DNA of 6,520 nucleotides, taken from the NCBI GenBank assembly GCA_023438885.1, contig JAEXPS010000082.1, positions 1-6,520 on the forward strand. Reading direction: 5' to 3'. Positions 1-6,520 of this stretch are shown one piece after another (within the stretch, counting starts at the first letter, position 1; every line of letters starts with the position of its first letter). The DNA is from Actinomycetes bacterium (GTDB taxonomy: Bacteria; Actinomycetota; Actinomycetes; Actinomycetales; Cellulomonadaceae). The notes under the pieces are model-generated. The model worked only from the letters and a program-made list of their open reading frames with translations, did not search any database and had not been told where the DNA came from. The position numbers and the translations under genes were made by a program.

Positions 1-1692
<1,692 letters not shown>

Positions 1693-1703
1693 GACGAGGA
1701 CGC

Positions 1704-1710
1704 GGGAGGA
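1704..1710 (+). promoter_or_regulatory. Ribosome binding site of ccsA
   Basis: GGGAGGA ends 5 nt before the ATG at 1716. It fixes that ATG as the ccsA start, rather than the longer open frame that runs back into resB from 1443. It lies in the 23-nt gap after the resB stop. Confidence 0.8.
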
Positions 1711-1715
1711 CTGCG

Positions 1716-2909
1716 ATGGCGCCGGGTGAGCTGAGCACGCTGCTGGTCTGGGCGGCCGCGACGGCCTTCACCCTCACGCTGATCGCGTACTCGGCGGACC
1801 TGGCCCGGATCGCCGACACCGCCGCCCGCCCGCGCCAAGCCGCGCGCGCCGCCCGCGCGACCGCCACGTCCCGGTCCGCAGCGACGGTCGACGCGCGCAT
1901 TCCAGCCCTCGTCGGCCCCGCCTCCACCTCCGCAACGTCCGAGGAAGTGGTCGCTGGAACCGCCACATCCTCGGACGCAGCATTCTCCGGAGCCCGAGCG
2001 TCCGAGGAAGTGGTTGCTAGAGCCACCACATCTTCGGACGCTGCGGAAGCGGGGGGCGCGGGGGCTGCCGACGCGGGGAGCCCCGGGAGGTCGGCGCGAG
2101 CCGAGGGGATCGCGCGAGCCACGCTGTGGCTGGGCATCGCCATGCTGGCGGCTGCAGTGGTGCTCCGGGGCGTCGCCGCCGGGCGCTGGCCCACGGCCAA
2201 CATGTACGAGTTCACGCTGGTCGGCACGCTCGTCGCCACCACCGTGCTCGCGGTGGTGCAGCGCCGGCGGGTCATCGCGTTCCTCGGCGTCCTGGTGATG
2301 GGCATCGCGGTGCTGGCCCTGGTGCTGGCGCTCAACGCCTTCTACGTACGCGCCGAGGCGCTGCCCCCGGCGCTCCAGAACTACTGGCTGGTGATCCACG
2401 TCGGCGTCGCGATCATCGCGACGGGCATCTTCACCGTGGCGTTCGCCACGAGCGCGCTGCAGGTGCTGTCCGACTCCCGCTCGCAGGGGCGTTCGCACCT
2501 GGCGACGCCGTGGCGGCGGGCCGACGGCCTGCGTCGGGCGCTGGCGCCGCTGCGGGTGACCGGGCCGAGGTTCGCCTGGCTGGATCAGGTGCCGAGCCCG
2601 ACGCGCCTGGAGGCCCTGAGCTTCCGGCTGAACGCGTTGGGCTTCGTGCTGTGGACGCTCACGCTGATCGGCGGCGCGATCTGGGCCGAGGACGCCTGGG
2701 GCCGGTACTGGAACTGGGACCCCAAGGAGGTCGGCACCTTCGTCGCCTGGGTGGTGTACGCCGCGTACCTGCACGCGCGCACCACCCGTGGCTGGAGCGG
2801 CCGCCGGGCGGCGTACCTGGTGTTCGTCGGCTACGGAGTGGTCCTGGCGAACTTCACCGTGGTGAACCTGTTCGTCAACGGCCTGCACTCCTACTCCGGC
2901 CTGCGCTGA
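1716..2909 (+). CDS. ccsA: Cytochrome c biogenesis protein CcsA/CcsB with a repeat-bearing linker
   Basis: This 397-residue membrane protein is the WWD-domain heme-handling partner of ResB in System II cytochrome c maturation. The signature WGRYWNWDPKE lies at residues 328-338. It is flanked by His228 ('WLVIHVG') and His391 ('LHSYSG'), the positions of the conserved extracytoplasmic heme-ligand histidines of the family. About eight membrane segments can be drawn: TM1 at about 8-28, TM2 from about 137, then six more, the last ending near 385. With the WWD loop outside, the segment between TM1 and TM2 is predicted cytoplasmic. That segment is unusual: about 105 residues, rich in Ala, Ser and Thr, and carrying two palindromic repeats (residues 74-88 and 95-109). 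The start is fixed by the upstream GGGAGGA. The gene probably shares a transcript with resB. The symbol varies between annotations (ccsA or ccsB). Confidence 0.95.
   Translation: MAPGELSTLLVWAAATAFTLTLIAYSADLARIADTAARPRQAARAARATATSRSAATVDARIPALVGPASTSATSEEVVAGTATSSDAAFSGARASEEVVARATTSSDAAEAGGAGAADAGSPGRSARAEGIARATLWLGIAMLAAAVVLRGVAAGRWPTANMYEFTLVGTLVATTVLAVVQRRRVIAFLGVLVMGIAVLALVLALNAFYVRAEALPPALQNYWLVIHVGVAIIATGIFTVAFATSALQVLSDSRSQGRSHLATPWRRADGLRRALAPLRVTGPRFAWLDQVPSPTRLEALSFRLNALGFVLWTLTLIGGAIWAEDAWGRYWNWDPKEVGTFVAWVVYAAYLHARTTRGWSGRRAAYLVFVGYGVVLANFTVVNLFVNGLHSYSGLR
1936..1977. repeat. Palindromic in-frame repeat, copy 3
   Basis: The left arm (1936-1951) pairs with the right arm (1962-1977) around the 10-nt loop CGCTGGAACC, with one A-A mismatch and one terminal T-G wobble next to the loop. 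In the ccsA frame the element encodes TSEEVVAGTATSSDA (residues 74-88). The preceding GCAA matches the left flank of copy 2. Confidence 0.88.
1997..2042. repeat. Palindromic in-frame repeat, copy 4
   Basis: The 18-bp arms (1997-2014 and 2025-2042) enclose the loop TGCTAGAGCC, with one mismatch and one G-T wobble. In the ccsA frame it encodes ASEEVVARATTSSDA (residues 95-109). It contains AGA, ACA, TCT and GTT codons, which are rare in the surrounding GC-rich genes. It starts 19 nt after copy 3. Confidence 0.9.
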
Positions 2910-2910
2910 C

Positions 2911-2916
2911 TAGCCT
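2911..2916 (+). promoter_or_regulatory. Candidate -10 element for a leaderless DUF4229 transcript
   Basis: TAGCCT fits the actinobacterial TAnnnT -10 pattern and is followed by exactly 6 nt (GGTCGC) before the GTG start at 2923. Transcription would then begin at the start codon itself. There is no Shine-Dalgarno sequence here, and no clear -35. The element lies 2 nt after the ccsA stop codon. Confidence 0.55.
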
Positions 2917-2922
2917 GGTCGC

Positions 2923-3297
2923 GTGTCCTTCGTCGTCTACTCGCTGCTGCGGCTGGCGCTCGTCGCGCTCTGCTGGCTGGCGCTCGTGTGGGCCGGGCTG
3001 CACCCGTTCGCGGCGGTGGTGGCCGCCGCGCTGCTGGCGTGGGGCCTCTCGTACGTCGCGCTGCGCGGACCGCGTGACGCCGCCGCGCGCTGGATCGCCC
3101 GGAAGGACGCCGAGCGCAAGGCGCGCCTGGGCCGCCCCGCCCTCTCCGCCCGCGCCCAGGCGGACGCCGACGCCGAGGATGCGCTGATCGACGAGCCCGG
3201 CCCTCCGCGCCCTGCAGCGGCCGACGAGCCGCCGGCCCCTGCCTCACCCGACGGCGGTCCTCAGAGCGCCAGGCCGAGCCCGAGCAGCACGCCGTAG
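2923..3297 (+). CDS. DUF4229 family small membrane protein
   Basis: This 124-residue protein has two membrane segments, about residues 4-25 and 28-47 (joined by 'AGLHPF'). A short basic, helical stretch follows ('ARWIARKDAERKARLG'), then an acidic and Pro/Ala-rich tail from about residue 80 that is probably disordered. The N-terminal 'VYSLLRLALVAL' and the two-helix hairpin with a charged tail match what I recall of DUF4229 proteins, found in actinobacteria beside ccsA and menaquinone genes. Function is unknown; the position suggests a link to respiratory membrane proteins, but that is inference. The GTG start at 2923 is chosen because it opens the first hydrophobic helix and sits 6 nt after a TAnnnT box. 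The last 37 bp overlap the end of menA on the other strand. Confidence 0.8.
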   Translation: MSFVVYSLLRLALVALCWLALVWAGLHPFAAVVAAALLAWGLSYVALRGPRDAAARWIARKDAERKARLGRPALSARAQADADAEDALIDEPGPPRPAAADEPPAPASPDGGPQSARPSPSSTP

Positions 3298-4130
3298 CCC
3301 AGCTGGAGCAGGCCGGTGCCGGCGAGCACGGGCACCAGCGCGATGCCGCGGGCCCCCGCCCGCACGGCGAGGATCAGGGCGCCGGCGGGCGCCGCCAGCA
3401 GCACCACCGCCAGCGACCACGGCGCCCAGAACGCGCACGCGAGGCCCAGCAGCAGCGCGACCCCGACGAACCAGGAGTAGGCCACCCGGGCCCGCCGGTC
3501 GCCCAGCCGCACGGCGAGGGTCCGCTTGCCGGCGAGGACGTCAGTGGGGATGTCGCGCAGGTTGTTGGCCATGAGCAGCGCGCAGGCGATCAGCCCCGTC
3601 CCCAAGGCCCCGAGCCAGGCCGGCCACGACAGCCGATCGGCCTGCGTGTACGTGGTGCCGAGCGTGGCGACCAGGCCGAAGAAGACGAAGACCCCGACCT
3701 CGCCGAGGCCGCTGTACCCGTAGGGGCGTGACCCGCCGGTGTAGTACCAGGCGGCGAGGATCGCCCCGGCACCGACGGCCAGCAGCCACCAGTGCCCGGA
3801 CAGCGCGACGAGGGCGAGGCCGGCCAGCGCGGCGACTCCGAACGCGACGAACGCGGCGACCTTGACCTGCCCGGGCCGCGCCGCGCCCGACGCGGTCAGC
3901 CGCAGGGGTCCCACCCGGTCGAGGTCGGTACCCCGCACGCCGTCGGAGTAGTCGTTCGCGTAGTTGACGCCCACCTGGAGCGCGAGGGCGACCAGTGCGG
4001 CCAGCAGCGCCTGGGGGACCGAGGCGGCGTCCATCTGCGCGGCCGCGCCCGTGCCGATGAGCACGGGGGCAACCGAGGCCGGGAGGGTGCGCGGCCGCGC
4101 ACCGGAGATCCATTCAGAGCGCGTCGCCAC
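3261..4130 (-). CDS. menA: 1,4-dihydroxy-2-naphthoate polyprenyltransferase MenA
   Basis: MenA joins a polyprenyl chain to 1,4-dihydroxy-2-naphthoate in the membrane, releasing CO2 and pyrophosphate and forming demethylmenaquinone. It belongs to the UbiA superfamily. Both Asp-rich motifs are present: the first is NYANDYSDGVRGTDLDR with N59, D60 and D63, and the second is NNLRDIPTDVLAGKRTLAVRLG with D193 and D197; these bind Mg2+-diphosphate in the family. The opening 'WISGARPRTLPASVAPVLIG' is typical of MenA rather than other UbiA enzymes. The protein is 289 residues with about eight or nine membrane helices, the usual size. The GTG start at 4130 lies 9 nt after the menE stop and has no Shine-Dalgarno sequence, but has a TAnnnT box 6 nt upstream. 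It may be expressed both from the menE transcript and from its own leaderless one. Confidence 0.94.
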   Translation of the reverse strand: MATRSEWISGARPRTLPASVAPVLIGTGAAAQMDAASVPQALLAALVALALQVGVNYANDYSDGVRGTDLDRVGPLRLTASGAARPGQVKVAAFVAFGVAALAGLALVALSGHWWLLAVGAGAILAAWYYTGGSRPYGYSGLGEVGVFVFFGLVATLGTTYTQADRLSWPAWLGALGTGLIACALLMANNLRDIPTDVLAGKRTLAVRLGDRRARVAYSWFVGVALLLGLACAFWAPWSLAVVLLAAPAGALILAVRAGARGIALVPVLAGTGLLQLGYGVLLGLGLAL

Positions 4131-4136
4131 GCGGCA

Positions 4137-4142
4137 ACACTA
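4137..4142 (-). promoter_or_regulatory. Candidate -10 element for a leaderless menA transcript
   Basis: Read on the minus strand, TAGTGT fits TAnnnT and is followed by 6 nt (TGCCGC) and the menA GTG. Its first three bases are also the TAG stop codon of menE. No Shine-Dalgarno sequence precedes menA and no -35 is evident. Confidence 0.5.
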
Positions 4143-5267
4143 CGGGGAGGTCGCCAGTGCGGCCGCGGCGCGGCGGTCGGGCTTGCCGGGGCCGTGCGTG
4201 GGCAGGGCGGGCACGACGACCACACGCCGCGGCGCCGCGGCCGGGCCGAGGCGTTCCGCGACGAGGGCCCGCACCTCGTCGAGCGGCGGCGGCTCGCCGG
4301 CGATCACCGCGACGACGGCCTGGCCCCACTCCTCGTCGGGCACGCCGACGACGCAGGCCTCGCGGATGCCCGGCAGCGTCGAGAGCAGCTCCTCGAGAGG
4401 GGCCGGGGCGACGTTGACGCCGCCGGTGACGATGACGTCGTCGGCTCGGCCGAGCACCGTCAGCCGCCCGTTTATGTCCAGCGCGCCCAGGTCGGACGTA
4501 CGCAGCCACCGCGTGCCGTCCGCCCCGGTGACGAATGCCTCCGCGTCGAGGTCCGGCCGGCCGAGGTACCCCTCGGCGAGGACGGGGCCGGCCAGGAGCA
4601 CCCGGCCCTCCGGGTCCAGCCGCACACGCACGCCGTCGAGCGGCACGCCGTCGTAGACGCAGCCGCCGCACGTCTCGGTCATGCCGTAGGTGGTGACGAC
4701 CCGGATGCCGGCGGCCCGCGCCCGGCCCCGCCCGGGCGCGGGCACGGCCGCCCCGCCGAGCAGCACGGCGTCGAAGCGCCGCAGGGCGGCGACAGCGTCG
4801 CCCTCGTCGAGCAGGCGCACCAGCTGGGTGGGGACCAGGGAGACGTAGCGGCGCCGGCCTGCCTCGACGGCTCTTGCCGCCGCGGCGAAGGCTGCAGGGC
4901 GGAACGTCCCGGCAGGCATCCGGTGCAGCCGGGTGCCCGCGGCCAGTGCCCGCAGGATCACCTGGAGCCCCGCGACGTGATCCGCCGGCAGGGCCAGCAG
5001 CCAGTCGCCGGGGCCGCCGAGACGGCCTTCGGTCGCGGCGGCCGAGGCACGCAGCGCGGCGGCGGAGAGCATCACGTCGCGGGCCGCGCCGGTGGACCCC
5101 GAGGTGCGCAGCACCAGGCAGACCCCTGCGGGCACGGTGAGCGTGCCGGCCTCCTCGGCCGGCGTCGTCCGCGGGCGGATCGCCGGGCCGGACCCGTCGA
5201 GCGCCGCGGCCAGCGCGTCGACCAGGGACGGGTCGTCCACCGCGAGGTCACGCAGAGGGCGGTCCAC
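4140..5267 (-). CDS. menE: o-Succinylbenzoate-CoA ligase MenE
   Basis: MenE activates o-succinylbenzoate with ATP and CoA to give o-succinylbenzoyl-CoA, the step before ring closure by MenB in menaquinone synthesis. It is a cytoplasmic ANL-family adenylating enzyme. Motifs in order: the phosphate loop RTSGSTGAARDV (residues 54-65), TYGMTETCGG (193-202), RTSDLG (256-261), GRADDVIVTGGVNVAP (273-288) and HGPGKPDRRA (359-368), with Lys362 as the likely catalytic lysine of the C-terminal domain. At 375 residues it is shorter than enteric and Bacillus enzymes but, to my recollection, usual for actinobacteria. The Pro-Lys usually following the phosphate loop is Ala-Arg here. The GTG start at 5267 is chosen over a much longer open frame (back to 5807) because that extension only mirrors the DUF3048 gene, and because a TAnnnT box lies 6 nt upstream. 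menA follows after 9 nt. Confidence 0.92.
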   Translation of the reverse strand: MDRPLRDLAVDDPSLVDALAAALDGSGPAIRPRTTPAEEAGTLTVPAGVCLVLRTSGSTGAARDVMLSAAALRASAAATEGRLGGPGDWLLALPADHVAGLQVILRALAAGTRLHRMPAGTFRPAAFAAAARAVEAGRRRYVSLVPTQLVRLLDEGDAVAALRRFDAVLLGGAAVPAPGRGRARAAGIRVVTTYGMTETCGGCVYDGVPLDGVRVRLDPEGRVLLAGPVLAEGYLGRPDLDAEAFVTGADGTRWLRTSDLGALDINGRLTVLGRADDVIVTGGVNVAPAPLEELLSTLPGIREACVVGVPDEEWGQAVVAVIAGEPPPLDEVRALVAERLGPAAAPRRVVVVPALPTHGPGKPDRRAAAALATSP

Positions 5268-5273
5268 CGGACC

Positions 5274-5279
5274 AGGGTA
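5274..5279 (-). promoter_or_regulatory. Candidate -10 element for a leaderless menE transcript
   Basis: On the minus strand TACCCT fits TAnnnT, followed by 6 nt (GGTCCG) and the menE GTG. No Shine-Dalgarno sequence is present. The geometry is identical to that before menA and the DUF4229 gene. It supports the GTG at 5267 as the menE start. No good -35 was found. Confidence 0.6.
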
Positions 5280-5390
5280 GGCGCGCCGCCGCAGGCCTCG
5301 GGCACCGGTGGGGGAGGGTGGAGCGCCGGGGCCTTTGGGCCGTCCGGGGGGCACACGATTCCATGGCACCCTGGTAGCCGCTCGTGACGA

Positions 5391-5396
5391 AGGAGG
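5391..5396 (+). promoter_or_regulatory. Ribosome binding site of the DUF3048 lipoprotein gene
   Basis: AGGAGG, within AAGGAGGA, ends 4 nt before the ATG at 5401. It is the strongest Shine-Dalgarno sequence in the window. It selects this ATG over an upstream GTG at 5308 in the same frame. Confidence 0.85.
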
Positions 5397-5400
5397 AAGC

Positions 5401-6468
5401 ATGACCAGCACGATGCGGCGGGGGGTCGTCGGCACCGCTGCGGCGCTGCTCGCGCTCGCCCTGGCGGCCTGTGGGTCGCCGGCTGCGGAGCCGACGCCTG
5501 AGACCTCGACGGTGACGGTCGATGCGACGGTGGATCCGAACAAGGGCGCCGCCCCGACCCCTGACGTCCCGGTGACCTGGCCGCTGACCGGCATCGCCGG
5601 CGAGGTGACGAACCGGCCCGCGATCGCGGTGAAGATCGAGAACACCGCGCAGTCCCGCCCGCAGACTGCTCTCGACCAGGCCGACGTGGTGTGGGAGACG
5701 ATCGTCGAGTTCGACGTCTCGCGGTTCGTCGCGGTGTTCCACTCGCAGGTGCCGCAGGAGATCGGTCCGGTGCGTTCCGTGCGGCCGATGGACATGCCGA
5801 TCGCCAAGCCGCTCGGTGGGCTCTTCGCCTACTCCGGCGCCCAGGCTCCGATCCTCGCGCTCGCGCGGAACTCCGGACTCCAGAACTTCTCGTTCGACGA
5901 CGGCGACGAGGCCTTCTACCGGGTGCGGTCGCGGTCGGCGCCGCACAACGTCTACATGAACCCCTCGTCTCTCTGGGCCCGGGCCGAACCTTCCCGGGGC
6001 GCGCCGCCGCAGCAGTTCGCGTTCGCGCGGACCCTCGAGCGCGCGAGCGCGGTCGTCGGCGGCACACCGGCGCAGACCCTGACGTTCCGCCTGTCGAGCG
6101 CGGCGAAGCCCGCGTGGACCTGGGACGGCTCGCAGGGCCGCTGGCTGCGGTTCGAGGGCAGCACCCCGGCGACCGTCGCCAGCGGTGCCCAGATCTCCGC
6201 GGTCAACGTCGTGTCCATCGTGGCGAACCACCCGCCGAGCGGGTTCGGCGCCCAGAACGGCGCTTCGGTGCCCACCTACGACCTCGTCGGCTCCGGCGAG
6301 GGCACGCTGGCGACCGGCGGCAAGACCATCCCGGTGACCTGGAGCAAGGCGGCCGAGGACCAGCCGATGGTGCTGACCCTCGCGGACGGCAGCCCGGCCA
6401 CGCTGGCGCCGGGCAACACCTGGGTGGAGCTGGTGCCGAGCAACGGTGGATCGCTGACCATCGGCTGA
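5401..6468 (+). CDS. DUF3048 domain-containing (YerB-like) lipoprotein
   Basis: This is a 355-residue exported lipoprotein of unknown function. The signal peptide runs from a basic start (MTSTMRRGVVG) through a hydrophobic stretch to the lipobox LAAC, with Cys24 as the lipid-anchored residue. A Thr/Pro-rich linker follows (about 27-55). The DUF3048 domain then begins at 'NRPAIAVKIEN' and continues through 'QTALDQADVVWETIVEFDVSRFVAVFHSQ' and 'EIGPVRSVRPMDMPIAKPLGGLFAYSGA', the most recognisable part of the family. The C-terminal part, including 'RSRSAPHNVYMN' and a beta-rich end with 'GKTIPVTWSKAAEDQPMVL', matches the second domain usual in these proteins. The strong ribosome binding site fixes the ATG; a second ATG four codons later is less well placed. 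It is expected outside the cell, anchored to the membrane. It is divergent from menE, and nothing in the sequence ties it to menaquinone synthesis. Confidence 0.88.
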   Translation: MTSTMRRGVVGTAAALLALALAACGSPAAEPTPETSTVTVDATVDPNKGAAPTPDVPVTWPLTGIAGEVTNRPAIAVKIENTAQSRPQTALDQADVVWETIVEFDVSRFVAVFHSQVPQEIGPVRSVRPMDMPIAKPLGGLFAYSGAQAPILALARNSGLQNFSFDDGDEAFYRVRSRSAPHNVYMNPSSLWARAEPSRGAPPQQFAFARTLERASAVVGGTPAQTLTFRLSSAAKPAWTWDGSQGRWLRFEGSTPATVASGAQISAVNVVSIVANHPPSGFGAQNGASVPTYDLVGSGEGTLATGGKTIPVTWSKAAEDQPMVLTLADGSPATLAPGNTWVELVPSNGGSLTIG

Positions 6469-6520
6469 CCCGGCCGGTCGGGTGCGTCCACCTGAGGGCT
6501 GCCCCCCGTCGCCCCAGGGG
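6469..6520. other. Downstream tail with no gene
   Basis: After the lipoprotein stop there is CCCGGCCGGTCGGG (6469-6482), which can form only a 4-bp CCCG/CGGG stem, and a C-rich stretch ending in CCCCAGGGG at the window edge. There is no T-run, so I do not call a terminator. A stem completed beyond the edge cannot be excluded. Confidence 0.4.

Larger units (their letters stand above)
5268..5400. other. Divergent intergenic region between menE and the DUF3048 gene
   Basis: This 133-bp spacer must carry start signals for both directions. The menE side has the TAnnnT box at 5274-5279. The lipoprotein side has the ribosome binding site at 5391-5396. A weak plus-strand promoter-like pair can be drawn, TTGGGC (5335-5340) with a 17-nt spacer to ATTCCA (5358-5363), but the second hexamer is a poor match and I do not rely on it. 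GGCCTTTGGGCC (5330-5341) is a 4-bp hairpin of doubtful meaning. No repeat copy lies here. Confidence 0.5.

Noticed and set aside
3792..5387. A 531-codon open frame on the plus strand, antisense to menA and menE
   Set aside because: The translation is low-complexity with no domain, while the other strand has complete MenA and MenE motifs.
5308..5400. GTG at 5308 as start of the DUF3048 lipoprotein
   Set aside because: It would bury the signal peptide behind 31 residues and ignore the strong AGGAGG directly before ATG 5401.
5268..5807. N-terminal extension of menE by 180 codons to an ATG at 5807
   Set aside because: The extension lies antisense to the DUF3048 gene, has no family similarity, and a better start exists at 5267 with a TAnnnT box.
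6469..6520. An intrinsic terminator after the DUF3048 gene
   Set aside because: Only a 4-bp stem and no T-run are visible, and the window ends too soon to judge.

Overview
The window is very GC-rich, with G or C at most third codon positions, frequent GTG starts and actinobacterial-type proteins. I infer an actinobacterium, most likely of the Micrococcales (Cellulomonas or Promicromonospora-like); no rRNA or other taxonomic marker is present to confirm this. No tRNA, rRNA, CRISPR array, transposase or phage gene was seen. The only mobile-looking material is a family of short palindromic repeats.

Layout, left to right. Positions 1-2909 carry resB and ccsA (also called ccsB), the two membrane subunits of the System II cytochrome c maturation machine, on the plus strand. 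A small DUF4229-type membrane protein follows (2923-3297, plus). Facing it on the minus strand are menA (4130 to 3261) and menE (5267 to 4140), two menaquinone biosynthesis genes read in the order menE then menA. menA and the DUF4229 gene converge and overlap by 37 bp. A 133-bp divergent spacer separates menE from the last gene, a DUF3048-family (YerB-like) lipoprotein (5401-6468, plus). The final 52 bp hold no gene.

The functional theme is respiratory chain assembly: covalent heme attachment to cytochromes c by ResB/CcsA, and synthesis of the lipid electron carrier menaquinone by MenE/MenA. Linkage of these two gene sets is typical of actinobacteria. The DUF4229 and DUF3048 proteins have no established role here.

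Two patterns stand out. First, a palindrome of about 46 bp (16-18 bp arms, 10-nt loop) occurs four times, twice near the start of resB and twice inside ccsA. Every copy is in the same reading frame and encodes a peptide like A-S-E-E-V-V-A-R-A-T-T-S-S-D-A. The opposite strand encodes nearly the same peptide, and all copies fall in segments predicted to be cytoplasmic and dispensable. This resembles, by analogy only, the in-frame palindromic elements of Rickettsia. Second, the DUF4229 gene, menA and menE all lack a Shine-Dalgarno sequence and instead have a TAnnnT hexamer ending exactly 6 nt before a GTG start, the expected layout of leaderless transcripts. ccsA and the DUF3048 gene have conventional ribosome binding sites.
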